64,000 bases of DNA from Mycobacterium deserti (GCF_025345615.1 NZ_JAODWD010000006.1:186001-250000), one strand, 5' to 3'; shown: positions 16,899-25,737, numbered from the stretch's first letter. The notes: a model not told the origin generated them from the sequence alone. Numbers and translations are program-made.

Positions 16899-17099
16899 AT
16901 GGCTGCTGAAGAGACGGAGTCGGTGCCGCCCGAGCAGATCGAGGACGGCGACGTCATCTGCGACCAACTCGGCAAGCGGTGGCTGACGGTCAGCGAGATC
17001 ACCGTCGACGACAATCACGTGTTCGCGTTCTACGGGGGCGGTCCCGACGACCGCATGGCGTTCGAGGAGAGCGAACTCGTGCGCCGCAGGTCCCACTAG
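16899..17099 (+). CDS. small acidic conserved hypothetical protein
   Basis: 66 residues from ATG 16899, rich in Glu and Asp, with a short beta-type core (GDVICDQLGKRWLTVSEI, VFAFYGGGPDDRM). It reads like a small SH3-like or KOW-like barrel but I do not recognize a named family. It is 16 bp after gtrA and 25 bp before the phosphoglucomutase gene, all on one strand. Function unknown. Confidence 0.65.
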   Translation: MAAEETESVPPEQIEDGDVICDQLGKRWLTVSEITVDDNHVFAFYGGGPDDRMAFEESELVRRRSH

Positions 17100-17124
17100 C
17101 GACTCGAGGAAAGGACCCTCGCCT

Positions 17125-17856
17125 GTGCTCGGGTTGCCCGATGACATCCGTGCCTGCCTGTTCGACCTCGACGGTGTGCTCACCGACACGGCGAGCGTGC
17201 ACCGCACCGCATGGAAGGCGATGTTCGACGACTATCTGCGCACGCGCGAGGAACCGTTCGTGCCGTTCGACGTCGGCGCGGACTATCAGACCTACGTCGA
17301 CGGCAAGAAGCGCGAGGACGGCGTCCGCGCGTTCCTGACGAGTCGCCACATCGAACTGCCCGAGGGCGGCCCCGACGACGCACCGAGTGCGCAGACGGTG
17401 CACGGGCTCGGCAATCGCAAGAACGAACTGTTCCACCGCACACTGCGCGACGACGGAGTGAAGGTGTTCGAGGGCTCGCGGCGCTACCTCGAAGCGGTCA
17501 CCGAGGCCCGGCTGGCGGTGGCCGTCGTGTCCTCGAGCTCGAACACCGGCGAAGTCCTCCAGATCACCGGACTCGACAAGTACGTGCAGGTGCGTGTCGA
17601 CGGCGTCACCATGCGCGAGGAGGGCATCGACGGCAAGCCGGCCCCGGACTCGTTCCTGCGTGCCGCCCAACTTCTCGACGTCACCGCGGCGCAGGCCGCG
17701 GTCTACGAGGACGCGCTCGCCGGGGTGGCGGCCGGGCGGGCCGGAGACTTCGGCATCGTCATCGGCGTCGACCGGGTTGGCCAGGCGGACGAGTTGCGCC
17801 GGAGCGGCGCCGACGTCGTGGTCACAGACCTGGCGGAGCTGCTGGACGCCCGATGA
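17125..17856 (+). CDS. HAD beta-phosphoglucomutase family hydrolase
   Basis: 243 residues from GTG 17125 with GAGGAAAGGA upstream. HAD motif I is FDLDGVLT with Asp14 and Asp16; the second Asp is the acid/base residue that marks phosphomutases. Cap residues, then motif II VVSSSSN, motif III Lys in DGKPAPD and motif IV YEDALAG follow. Beta-phosphoglucomutase converts beta-glucose 1-phosphate to glucose 6-phosphate. The stop overlaps the start of the GH65 phosphorylase by 4 nt (ATGA), the partner that makes beta-glucose 1-phosphate. The pair corresponds to Rv3400-Rv3401. Confidence 0.93.
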   Translation: MLGLPDDIRACLFDLDGVLTDTASVHRTAWKAMFDDYLRTREEPFVPFDVGADYQTYVDGKKREDGVRAFLTSRHIELPEGGPDDAPSAQTVHGLGNRKNELFHRTLRDDGVKVFEGSRRYLEAVTEARLAVAVVSSSSNTGEVLQITGLDKYVQVRVDGVTMREEGIDGKPAPDSFLRAAQLLDVTAAQAAVYEDALAGVAAGRAGDFGIVIGVDRVGQADELRRSGADVVVTDLAELLDAR

Positions 17857-20207
17857 TCACCGACGACGTATTTCCGATCGAACCTTGGCGCATCCACGAA
17901 ACCCGACTCGATGTCGACCTGCTTTCGCAGTCAGAGTCGATCTTCGCGCTGTCCAACGGGCATATCGGCCTGCGGGGCAACCTCGACGAGGGTGAGCCGC
18001 ACGGCACCCCGGGGACCTACCTGAACGGTTTCTATGAGACACGCCCCCTGCCCTACGCGGAGGGGGGATTCTCCTATCCGGAAGACGGCCAGTCGGTGGT
18101 CAACGTCACCAACGGCAAGCTCGTGCGCCTGCTCGTCGACGACGAGCCGTTCGATGTCCGCTACGGACAGGTGGCCCAGCACGAACGGATCCTCGACATG
18201 CGTGCCGGAACCCTTGTCCGCGAGGCAGTCTGGACGTCCCCAGCGGGAAAAAGCATCCGCGTGCGATCCACCCGAATGGTCTCGCTGTCGCATCGCGGAG
18301 TGGCCGCCATCGAGTACGTCGTAGAGGCGCTTGACGATTTCGTCCGCGTCACAGTGCAATCCGAGCTCGTCGCCAACGAGGACGAGCCGGAGCGCTCGGG
18401 CGACCCGCGGGTCGCGGCCATGCTGAAGAATCCGCTTGAGTCGGTGTGCCACGAGAACACCGAGACGGGCGCCCTGCTGCTGCACCGGACGAAAGCCAGC
18501 GGACTGATGATGGCCGCAGGCATGGAGCACGACGTCGACGTCCCCGGCCGAGTCGAGGTGCACACCGAGGCTGGTCAGGATCTGGCCCGCACCACCGTCA
18601 TCTGCGGCCTGCGGCCCGGCCAGAAACTGCGCGTGGTGAAGTACCTGGGCTACGGCTGGTCGAGCCTGCGATCGCGACCCGCGCTGCGCGATCAGGTCGC
18701 CGCGGCGATCGCCGGTGCGCGTTACACAGGCTGGGACGGACTGCTCGAGGAGCAGCGGCTATACCTCGACGAGTTCTGGGACAGCGCCGACGTCGAGGTG
18801 GACGGCGACCCGGATTGCCAACAGGCTGTTCGCTTCGCGCTCTTTCACGTCCTGCAGGCCAGCGCTCGCGCCGAGCGCCGCGCCATCCCCGGCAAGGGAC
18901 TCACCGGCAGCGGCTATGACGGGCATGCGTTTTGGGACACCGAGGGATTCGTGCTGCCGGTGCTGACCTACACGATGCCGCACGCGGCGGCCGACGCGCT
19001 GCGCTGGCGGGCGTCGACCCTGGACATGGCGCGCTCCCGCGCTGCCGAACTCGACCTGGCCGGCGCGAGCTTCCCGTGGCGCACCATCCACGGGGAGGAA
19101 TGCTCGGCGTACTGGCCCGCGGGCACGGCCGCATGGCATGTGAACGCCGACATAGCGATGGCGTTCGAGCGCTATCGCATTGTGACAGGCGATGATTCAC
19201 TGGAAACCGAATGCGGACTCGCGGTGCTTGTCGAAACCGCCAGGCTGTGGCTGTCTCTCGGCCACCACGACCGCCACGGTGTCTGGCATCTCGACGGAGT
19301 GACCGGCCCCGACGAGTACACCGCGATCGTCCGCGACAACGTTTTCACCAACCTGATGGCGGCACACAATCTGATCACCGCCGCCGACGCGTGCGTCCGC
19401 CACCCCGAGGCCGCGCGGTCGATGGGTGTCAGCACCGAGGAGATGGCGGCATGGCGGGACGCGGCCGCGGCGGCCAACATCCCCTACGACGAGGAACTCG
19501 GTGTTCACCAGCAATGCGAGGGCTTCACCACCCGGCGCGAATGGAACTTCACGACGAACACCGCCTATCCGCTGCTGATTCACGAACCGTATGTGCGCCT
19601 CTATCCCGCGCAGGTCATCAAGCAGGCCGACCTGGTGCTGGCGATGCACTGGCAGAGTCACGCGTTCACACCCGAGCAGATGGCTCGCAACATCGACTAC
19701 TACGAGCGCCGCACCACACGTGACTCGTCACTGTCGGCGTGCACACAGGCGGTGATGTGCGCGGCGGTCGGACATCTCGAACTCGCCCACGACTACGCGT
19801 ATGAGGCCGCCCTGATCGACCTGCGCGACCTGCACAAGAACACGCGAGACGGGCTGCACATGGCGTCGCTGGGTGGGGCGTGGGCGGCACTGGTGGCCGG
19901 CTTCGGTGGGCTGCGCGACGACGAAGGCGTGCTCGCCCTTGACCCGCAGTTGCCCGACGGGATCACTCGCATGCGATTTCGGCTGCGGTGGCGCAACTTT
20001 CGGCTGACTGTCACGGCCACTCACGACGAGGTCACCTACACCCTGCGTGACGGACCCGATGCGGAGCTTTCCATTATTCACGCCGGCGAGCGGATGAAGC
20101 TCACGACCAGTTCGCCGACGACCGTTCGGGTGCGCCGACGCAAGCCGATGCTTGCCCCGCCGAAGCAGCCGCCCGGTCGAGAGCCGCTGCGGCGACACCT
20201 GACCTGA
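17853..20207 (+). CDS. GH65 disaccharide phosphorylase (trehalose/maltose type)
   Basis: 784 residues. The GH65 family cleaves alpha-glucosides with inorganic phosphate, inverting to beta-glucose 1-phosphate. The N-terminal beta-sandwich opens with FPIEPWRIHETR; the (alpha/alpha)6 barrel holds YDGHAFWDTE (355-364), WPAGTAAWH and catalytic-acid Glu488 in GVTGPDEYTAIVRDN. The phosphate/sugar region follows with HQQCEGF and the VIKQADLVLAM block, then a C-terminal beta domain. Length and partner match Rv3401. Trehalose is the likely substrate because mycobacteria hold large pools of it; maltose or kojibiose cannot be excluded from sequence. It is translationally coupled to the preceding mutase. 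Confidence 0.92.
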   Translation: MITDDVFPIEPWRIHETRLDVDLLSQSESIFALSNGHIGLRGNLDEGEPHGTPGTYLNGFYETRPLPYAEGGFSYPEDGQSVVNVTNGKLVRLLVDDEPFDVRYGQVAQHERILDMRAGTLVREAVWTSPAGKSIRVRSTRMVSLSHRGVAAIEYVVEALDDFVRVTVQSELVANEDEPERSGDPRVAAMLKNPLESVCHENTETGALLLHRTKASGLMMAAGMEHDVDVPGRVEVHTEAGQDLARTTVICGLRPGQKLRVVKYLGYGWSSLRSRPALRDQVAAAIAGARYTGWDGLLEEQRLYLDEFWDSADVEVDGDPDCQQAVRFALFHVLQASARAERRAIPGKGLTGSGYDGHAFWDTEGFVLPVLTYTMPHAAADALRWRASTLDMARSRAAELDLAGASFPWRTIHGEECSAYWPAGTAAWHVNADIAMAFERYRIVTGDDSLETECGLAVLVETARLWLSLGHHDRHGVWHLDGVTGPDEYTAIVRDNVFTNLMAAHNLITAADACVRHPEAARSMGVSTEEMAAWRDAAAAANIPYDEELGVHQQCEGFTTRREWNFTTNTAYPLLIHEPYVRLYPAQVIKQADLVLAMHWQSHAFTPEQMARNIDYYERRTTRDSSLSACTQAVMCAAVGHLELAHDYAYEAALIDLRDLHKNTRDGLHMASLGGAWAALVAGFGGLRDDEGVLALDPQLPDGITRMRFRLRWRNFRLTVTATHDEVTYTLRDGPDAELSIIHAGERMKLTTSSPTTVRVRRRKPMLAPPKQPPGREPLRRHLT

Positions 20208-20216
20208 GCGCTGAAA

Positions 20217-20450
20217 TCACATCTCGATGCGGGAACCGATGATCACCGTTCGGTCGAGCGGAAGGCCGAAGTGCGCGCCATCACGGACCAGAAATCAGCG
20301 ACACGACCCCGTAGACATGGGCGCCGACACCGGAACGGGATGCGGGTCACCGGGTTGAACACCGTCGCGAGCGTGTAGATGGGACTGGGTTCCGATGTCG
20401 CCGAACACCACACCGAGGGCGCCCACCACCACCGCCGGCCGCACCGAGGA
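20217..20450 (-). pseudogene. kup: kup potassium transporter remnant
   Basis: Minus-strand DNA between the GH65 phosphorylase and the esterase encodes pieces of a Kup K+ uptake protein in successive frames. First comes the N-terminal signature VVVGALGVVFGDIGT, then after a one-base shift SPIYTLATVFNP, then after another GDPHPVPVS, then VYGVVSLI, then FWSVM. The last piece, FGLPLDRTVIIGSRIEM with a stop at 20217-20219, is the Kup C-terminal tail. Everything between the first membrane segments and that tail, normally about 550 residues, is missing. This is a decayed gene with one large deletion and at least three indels. I found no intact kup in the window. Confidence 0.85.
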
Positions 20451-20493
20451 ACGTGTCTGCACGCAAGAATCATCACTGTTGACAAGATGAGGT

Positions 20494-21672
20494 GTGCGCC
20501 AATCCACGCCGAAGCGCGTCCGCTCGATCGTGCTGTACGGCGTGGCGGTGCCGCTGATCGTCGTGCCCGCGCTGGGGGTGCTCGGCACATTCGCCCACGA
20601 TGTGCCCTACGTCGGACTGGCCGCGGCGTTCGTCCCTTGGTTCCTGTCGTGGCTCGTCGTCGCCGCGGTGCTGGGCGGGACGCTGACCGCCGTCCGCTGT
20701 ACGCGAAGCCGCGTCGCTGCGGTGCTCACCGCCGTCGCCATCCTCGCTGCGGCCGGTGGGGTGGTGGCTACATGGCGGATGGTCGGGGCGGTCGAGCGTG
20801 CCGGCGCCGATATCTCACTGGTCGAGACCTTCGGCCTCGGGTCACCGCGGACGGCGGAACCCGACGACGTGGCGACCTATACGACGTTCGACGGAGAACC
20901 GCTGCAGCTGAGCATCTTTCGCCCCGCGGCGTCGGGACCGACGCCGGTGCTGGTGTTCATTCACGGCGGCGGCTGGGTGGCGGGCGACCGCGATGCGCAC
21001 AGCGCCGATCTGCGGTGGTTCGCCGATCAGGGGTGGCTGGCCGTGAGCATCGACTATCCGCTGTCGTCGACGGACCGTCACACATGGGATGTCGCGTCGG
21101 CCCAGGTCGGGTGCGCGCTGACGTGGCTGAGCGGCAACGCGGCGCGGTACGGCGGCGACATCGGCAGGCTTTCGCTCACCGGGGACTCGGCGGGCGGCAA
21201 CCTCGCGATCAACGCGGCTTACCAGGCGGCCACCGGTGCGCTGCCGTCGTCATGTCCCGGTCGAGTCCCCCGAGTGGCCGCCGTGTCTGCGCTGTATCCC
21301 GCGGTGGACCCGGCCGGCATGCATGCCAGCGACGACGCCGCGCTGGGCGACACGGCGCGGGGGATGGTCGAGAGCTACACGGGCGGAACGCCGCAGCAGT
21401 ACCCCCGGCGTTACGCGCGCATCTCGTCGCTCACCCATATCAGCCGGGCCGCGCCGCCGACGCTGGTCATCCTTCCCGAGGCCGATCACCTGGTGCCGAC
21501 CGCAGGCACGTACCGCTTCACCGAGGCGGCGCGATCGGCGGGCGTCGACATCGAGCTGGTCACCGTGCCGTACGCCGACCATGTCTTCGACGCGCGCCCG
21601 GGCAGCATCGGGCAGCAGGCGTACCGGCAATTGACGGCGAATTGGTTACACCAGCACGGGCAGGGCCCGTAG
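20494..21672 (+). CDS. membrane-anchored alpha/beta hydrolase (HSL-type esterase)
   Basis: 392 residues from GTG 20494. Three hydrophobic segments lie in the first 100 residues (two overlapping blocks at 12-30 and 40-65, one at 74-93), so the enzyme is membrane tethered. The catalytic domain shows the oxyanion motif HGGGW and nucleophile elbow GDSAGGN of the hormone-sensitive-lipase group, with Asp in LPEADH and His in YADHVFD. It resembles the mycobacterial Lip esterases. Substrate unknown. The stop is 1 bp from the convergent DUF4189 gene. Confidence 0.87.
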   Translation: MRQSTPKRVRSIVLYGVAVPLIVVPALGVLGTFAHDVPYVGLAAAFVPWFLSWLVVAAVLGGTLTAVRCTRSRVAAVLTAVAILAAAGGVVATWRMVGAVERAGADISLVETFGLGSPRTAEPDDVATYTTFDGEPLQLSIFRPAASGPTPVLVFIHGGGWVAGDRDAHSADLRWFADQGWLAVSIDYPLSSTDRHTWDVASAQVGCALTWLSGNAARYGGDIGRLSLTGDSAGGNLAINAAYQAATGALPSSCPGRVPRVAAVSALYPAVDPAGMHASDDAALGDTARGMVESYTGGTPQQYPRRYARISSLTHISRAAPPTLVILPEADHLVPTAGTYRFTEAARSAGVDIELVTVPYADHVFDARPGSIGQQAYRQLTANWLHQHGQGP

Positions 21673-21673
21673 C

Positions 21674-22144
21674 TCACTGCTCGGCCGGAACCGGGGGCAC
21701 GATCGTCGGCCGGGGCTTGGTCGGGGGATTGGAAGTCGGCGACTGCAGGGCGCAACCCGACGCCGCGATCCGCCCGCCGGGGTTGGCCGCCAGGGCATTC
21801 TGTTCAGCTGACTGGACGTCGATGCCGTTCTTCGTGACCCACTCCTGGGCCCCGAGGACCGCGAGTGCGATGCAGACGTTTCTTGCGGTGCCGAACCATA
21901 CGCAGTGGTTGCCGCCCTTGTCCTGACAGGCTTGAAGAGCTGCAATCCGGGCGCCGTCCTCGGCCGTGCTTCTTCCGACGGCCCCGACGTCACTTCGGAA
22001 CGAGTAAGCGACCGCGACGTAGAAGGAGAAGGGCTGTGCGTCAGCCGTCGGCGGTGGGCTGAGCGTGCCGACGCCGACAGCGGCTGCGGCGGCAATGGCG
22101 GCGGCCGCGAAGCGGGTGCGAGGGGACGATTTCTGACGCGACAT
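21674..22144 (-). CDS. secreted DUF4189-type protein
   Basis: 156 residues from ATG 22144 with AAGGAAGG seven bases upstream. A signal peptide (MSRQKSSPRTRFAAAA, cut near ADA) precedes a domain with FYVAVAYSF, GRSTAEDGARIAALQACQDKG, HCVWFGTARNVCIALAV and a final SGCALQS. The GxxxAxxxALxxC pattern and ALAV are DUF4189 features; four cysteines can form two bridges. The C-terminal tail is Pro-rich. DUF4189 proteins are exported and functionally uncharacterized. It diverges from the TPR regulator across 66 bp carrying a triple repeat. Confidence 0.82.
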   Translation of the reverse strand: MSRQKSSPRTRFAAAAIAAAAAVGVGTLSPPPTADAQPFSFYVAVAYSFRSDVGAVGRSTAEDGARIAALQACQDKGGNHCVWFGTARNVCIALAVLGAQEWVTKNGIDVQSAEQNALAANPGGRIAASGCALQSPTSNPPTKPRPTIVPPVPAEQ

Positions 22145-22190
22145 GATCGGCCTTCCTTTCGGGTTGTTTGCTGTGTTCACCTCCTATGGC

Positions 22191-22217
22191 GTGACACCGG
22201 CTGTCACAATGTGACAG
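22191..22217. promoter_or_regulatory. triple GTGACA/TGTCAC operator-like repeat
   Basis: Three alternating half-sites are packed together: GTGACA (22191-22196), TGTCAC (22202-22207) and GTGACA (22211-22216). The second and third form the perfect palindrome CTGTCAC-AAT-GTGACAG (22201-22217). It fills the promoter region between the divergent DUF4189 and TPR-regulator genes, and the last half-site covers the likely GTG start of the TPR gene. A dimeric regulator acting on one or both genes is the simplest reading. Confidence 0.6.
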
Positions 22218-24208
22218 TGGCCCAACTGGGGGAGGCCCAAGCCGCGCTGGATCTCGGCGATTGGTCCAGCGCCCTGGCGTTGCTGCGCGGGGATGAGTCG
22301 CCGGAGGCGAGCCAGTTGGCCGCGCACGCCCGCTACGGCAATGGCGAGTTCGAAGCCGCGGTGGCGACGTGGGAGGCGCTGTACGACAGGCAGGTCGCTG
22401 ACGGCGACCGCGTCACTGCCGCGTGGGCGGCCGCCAACGTCGCAGTCCACCTGCTTGTCGACACCGGCCTGATGGCACCGGTGCGCGCCTGGGTCGCGCG
22501 CGCCGAGCGGCTGCTCGAAGGTGCCGACACTGTGCCACCGCACGCGATGCTCGCCATGATCCGTACGTACGAGCGCTTCTTCTGCGGGGATCCCGAAGGG
22601 GCACGCACGCAGGCGGCGCTCGCGATCGAATTGGGTGAGCAGCTCGACGTCGTGCCCGCAGTCATTCTCGGACAGGTGGCGACGGCTCGGCTGCGAATCA
22701 ACGACGGAGCCGTCCATGAAGGCCTCGCTGCGCTTGACGATGTCGCGCTCAAGCTCATGTCGGGAGCTGTTGACCCGATGACCACCGGGATCATGTACTG
22801 CGAACTTGTCTGTGCCGCACAGAGTCTGATGGCCTACGATCGTGCACGGGAGTGGACCGACGTGATGGAGCACTGGGGTCACGCCAAGGCATACGGCGGA
22901 GTCCACGGCAGGTGCCGGGTACACCGTGCCGAACTGCTGCGTATCAGCGGTCCAGGATCTGCCGCCGAAGAAGAGGCGATGGCCGCGTGCGAGGAACTAC
23001 GCCCCTGGATGCGTCGCGAGTTCGGCTGGCCCCTAGTGGAACTCGGGAACATCCGGCTGAGAATTGGCGACCTCGAGGGGGCCGAGGATGCCTACCTGCA
23101 GGCGATCCGCCGCGCGTGGCCGCCGTTGCCGGGTATGGCGCTGCTGCGCATGGAGCAAGGCGACCTCGAGGCCGCCGCTGAACTGATCGCCGACGCAGTA
23201 GAACATCCTCCGGAGCTGCCCTGGAAGGAGCGTCCTCCGTTCGGCGATCTACGGCTGGTACCGATGCTGGATGCTCAATCGGAGATCGCCGAAGCGCTGG
23301 GCGACACCGCGACCGCGGCCGCCGCTGCCGCGCGCTTACGCGATATCGCCGAACGCCATGCCAGCCCTGGACTCAGCGCAATCGCATCAACGGCCACCGC
23401 CCGCGAAAGGCTGTTGGCGCAGGAGCACTCGGCTGCGATCGATGCCGCGAAGGCGGCCGTAACACGGTGGTGCGAGCTAGACGCACCGTTCGAAGCGGCG
23501 GTTGCCCGGGTGGTGCTCGGCCGGGCACATCAGCTGGCGGGGAACACCGCTGCGAGTCGCATCGACCTCGAGGCCGCGCGCGACGAGTTCTCCGCCTTCG
23601 GCGCGGTGCGCCGTGCTGCCCGGGTGGCGGCGCTACTCGCCGATGCGACGCCGCCGCTGCCACTGAAAGAGCTCGGGGCGACGATGGAGCGCATCGGCGA
23701 ACTCTGGCACCTCAAGTTCCGAGGTACCGAGGCCATGCTGCCCAATCTCAAAGGCCTGCAGTACCTCGCCGCACTTCTGTCCGAGCCGGGCCGCGAGTTC
23801 GCGGCACTTGATCTGTGCGGGGGATGTGATGTCGAGACCGCCCTCCCGATGATCGACGAGAAGGCGCGAAACGCGTACCGCCGCCGGCTTGCGGAGGTCG
23901 ACGAAGACATCGCCGAAGCCGAAGCCGGCAATGACGTCGGCCGCGCTGAGATCGCCCGCTGCGAGCGGGAGTATCTCCTGGCCGAGCTCAGCGGGGCGCT
24001 GGCACTGGGTGGGCGGTTACGCGGCAGTGGTGGTGCGGCAGAACGCGCGCGCACCAGCGTCACGCGATCTCTGCGTTACGCGCTCGCCCGTCTCAGTGAG
24101 CATGACCCAGCTCTGGGTGAGCATCTCGGCCGAACCGTGCGTACCGGAAGTTACTGCTGTTACCTGCCCGATCCCGTCGCACCGATCACTTGGACGCTGG
24201 TCCACTAG
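22211..24208 (+). CDS. TPR regulator-like protein with C-terminal cyclase/LuxR-associated domain
   Basis: 665 residues from GTG 22211 (GTG 22217 equally possible). Residues 1 to about 460 are Ala-rich helical TPR-like repeats (for example FEAAVATWEALYDRQVADGD, GDLEGAEDAYLQAI). The last 200 residues (WHLKFRGTEAMLPNLKGLQY through SLRYALARLSEHDPALGEHL and RTGSYCCYLPD) are the domain usually found behind the AAA/NACHT ATPase and TPR part of large actinobacterial adenylate-cyclase or LuxR regulators. Here no ATPase, cyclase or HTH is present, so this is a free-standing sensor half. An operator-like repeat covers its start. Function unknown. Confidence 0.75.
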   Translation: MTVAQLGEAQAALDLGDWSSALALLRGDESPEASQLAAHARYGNGEFEAAVATWEALYDRQVADGDRVTAAWAAANVAVHLLVDTGLMAPVRAWVARAERLLEGADTVPPHAMLAMIRTYERFFCGDPEGARTQAALAIELGEQLDVVPAVILGQVATARLRINDGAVHEGLAALDDVALKLMSGAVDPMTTGIMYCELVCAAQSLMAYDRAREWTDVMEHWGHAKAYGGVHGRCRVHRAELLRISGPGSAAEEEAMAACEELRPWMRREFGWPLVELGNIRLRIGDLEGAEDAYLQAIRRAWPPLPGMALLRMEQGDLEAAAELIADAVEHPPELPWKERPPFGDLRLVPMLDAQSEIAEALGDTATAAAAAARLRDIAERHASPGLSAIASTATARERLLAQEHSAAIDAAKAAVTRWCELDAPFEAAVARVVLGRAHQLAGNTAASRIDLEAARDEFSAFGAVRRAARVAALLADATPPLPLKELGATMERIGELWHLKFRGTEAMLPNLKGLQYLAALLSEPGREFAALDLCGGCDVETALPMIDEKARNAYRRRLAEVDEDIAEAEAGNDVGRAEIARCEREYLLAELSGALALGGRLRGSGGAAERARTSVTRSLRYALARLSEHDPALGEHLGRTVRTGSYCCYLPDPVAPITWTLVH

Positions 24209-24251
24209 CCGAACGCTGTCGCGCCGGGGCTGCAGACGACATCATGGCCCT

Positions 24252-25076
24252 ATGGCAGACGCCGAGCTCGACGAGCTCTTTCAAGCCGATCCCGAGGACT
24301 TCACCGCCCTGCGCACGAAGCTTGTCGCGGCGGCCAAGAAGCGTGGCGACGCGACGGCGGCCAAGGAGATCGCCGCGGCGCGCAAACCCACCACCGCGGC
24401 CTGGGTGGTCAATCGTCTTGCGCACTCCGACGACGGGGTCAAGCGCCGCCTCGCCGATCTGGGGGAGCGGTTGCGCACTGCGCACGCGTCGATGGACGGC
24501 GAGACGATCCGCAAGCTGTCCGCCGAACAGCGCCGGTTGATCGACGACCTGACCAAAGCCGCGTTCGAAGAAGCCTCGATCGCCAAGCCGACGGGCGCGC
24601 TGCGCGACGATGTCACCGGCACGCTGCAGGCGGCGGTCGCCGACCCCGGCGTCACGGCCCGGCTCGGTCGGCTGGCCAAAGCCGAGCAGTGGTCAGGCTT
24701 CGGCGAATTCGGCGACAGTGCAATCGTTTTCAAACCCAGCCGGTCGAAGCCCAAGCCCGCTCCGGTCAAGGAGGAGCCGCGAACCGAGCCCCGCGACGAC
24801 AAACAGGCCGAGGCGCGCAGGCAACGCGAGAAGGCGCGCGCAGCGCTGGCGGCCGCCGAGCGGGCCAAGGCCGAGGCCGACGAAGCGCTGGGCGAGCTGC
24901 AGTCCGACCTTGCCACCGCGCGTCTGCGCCGCGACGACGCGCGCCGCAGGCTCGAGGACGCCGAACGCGCGCTCAGCGCCGCAGAGGATGCCTACGACAA
25001 GGGCAAGCAGGCCAGCCGGGACGCCGGGGCGGTGGTCAAGGAGGCCAAGGCGCAGTTGGCTAAACGCGGCAGCTGA
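24252..25076 (+). CDS. coiled-coil Ala-rich hypothetical protein
   Basis: 274 residues from ATG 24252 (MADAELDELFQAD). Residues 1-150 are mixed helical with a conserved-looking RKPTTAAWVVNRLAH block. Residues 175-265 are a long charged coiled coil (EARRQREKARAALAAAERAK and onward, heptads of Ala, Arg and Glu). No membrane segment or signal peptide is seen, so it is probably cytoplasmic. The last 17 bp overlap the convergent methyltransferase gene. I recognize it as a mycobacterial/actinobacterial family of unknown function rather than by named domain. Confidence 0.72.
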   Translation: MADAELDELFQADPEDFTALRTKLVAAAKKRGDATAAKEIAAARKPTTAAWVVNRLAHSDDGVKRRLADLGERLRTAHASMDGETIRKLSAEQRRLIDDLTKAAFEEASIAKPTGALRDDVTGTLQAAVADPGVTARLGRLAKAEQWSGFGEFGDSAIVFKPSRSKPKPAPVKEEPRTEPRDDKQAEARRQREKARAALAAAERAKAEADEALGELQSDLATARLRRDDARRRLEDAERALSAAEDAYDKGKQASRDAGAVVKEAKAQLAKRGS

Positions 25077-25737
25077 TCTCCATGCTGTCGCTGTCGCGGA
25101 CCGGAAAGGGCACGCTGACGTAGCCGTTCGAGGGATCGCGGACGTAGTCGAGGTAAGGAGCCAATTCCTTCATCGACGTGTTGTCGGCGACCACGAGTGA
25201 TCCCGGCACCAAGCGCGGCTCCAGCAGTTCGAGCACCGGGAGGTACAGCTCCTTCCAGCCGTCGAGCAGAACGAAGTCGACTGCGCCGTCGATGCTTTGC
25301 AGCGTCTGCAGCGCGTCACCGTGCAGCACGGTGATCAGGTCGTCGAGCCCGGTCTCGGTGAAGGTCTGCGCCGCCCTGGCGACTTTCGCAGCGGCCAGCT
25401 CGGTAGTCACGACGCGACCACAGCCGTTGTCGCGTACCGCTGCGGCGAGGTGGATCGCCGAGATGCCCAACGACATTCCGAACTCGACGACCGTCTGCGG
25501 TCGCGCCGCGCGGACAAGTGAATAGACCAACCGGCCAGCTTCCGGGCTGATGGGCAGGTAGTACTCGCCCAGCGTGTCGGCCCGCTCCTGCGGACTCGCC
25601 GACTCGAGGCGCGAGAAGTCGACGCCGCCTGTGCGCATCAACGCGAACTGATCGCGCGATTCGGCGAACATGCGATCGAGCGCGTTGACGACTCTCGGGG
25701 TCTGCAGCGTGTTGGTCACGGTGTCGAACGTAGTCAT
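25060..25737 (-). CDS. class I SAM-dependent O-methyltransferase
   Basis: 225 residues. The fold is like catechol/caffeoyl-CoA O-methyltransferases: VVEFGMSLGISAIHLA is SAM motif I, VVTTELAAAKVARA follows with the acidic ribose-binding residue, and VDFVLLDGWKELYLPVLELL carries the post-I Asp and the metal site region. The N-terminus is helical. The acceptor is unknown. It overlaps the convergent coiled-coil gene by 17 bp and is divergent from the moxR3-type block by 51 bp. Confidence 0.87.
   Translation of the reverse strand: MTTFDTVTNTLQTPRVVNALDRMFAESRDQFALMRTGGVDFSRLESASPQERADTLGEYYLPISPEAGRLVYSLVRAARPQTVVEFGMSLGISAIHLAAAVRDNGCGRVVTTELAAAKVARAAQTFTETGLDDLITVLHGDALQTLQSIDGAVDFVLLDGWKELYLPVLELLEPRLVPGSLVVADNTSMKELAPYLDYVRDPSNGYVSVPFPVRDSDSMEISCRV

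Noticed and set aside
20243..20590. Open frames of about 97-115 codons on the minus strand before the esterase
   Set aside because: They are segments of the decayed kup gene read through frameshifts, not an intact protein.
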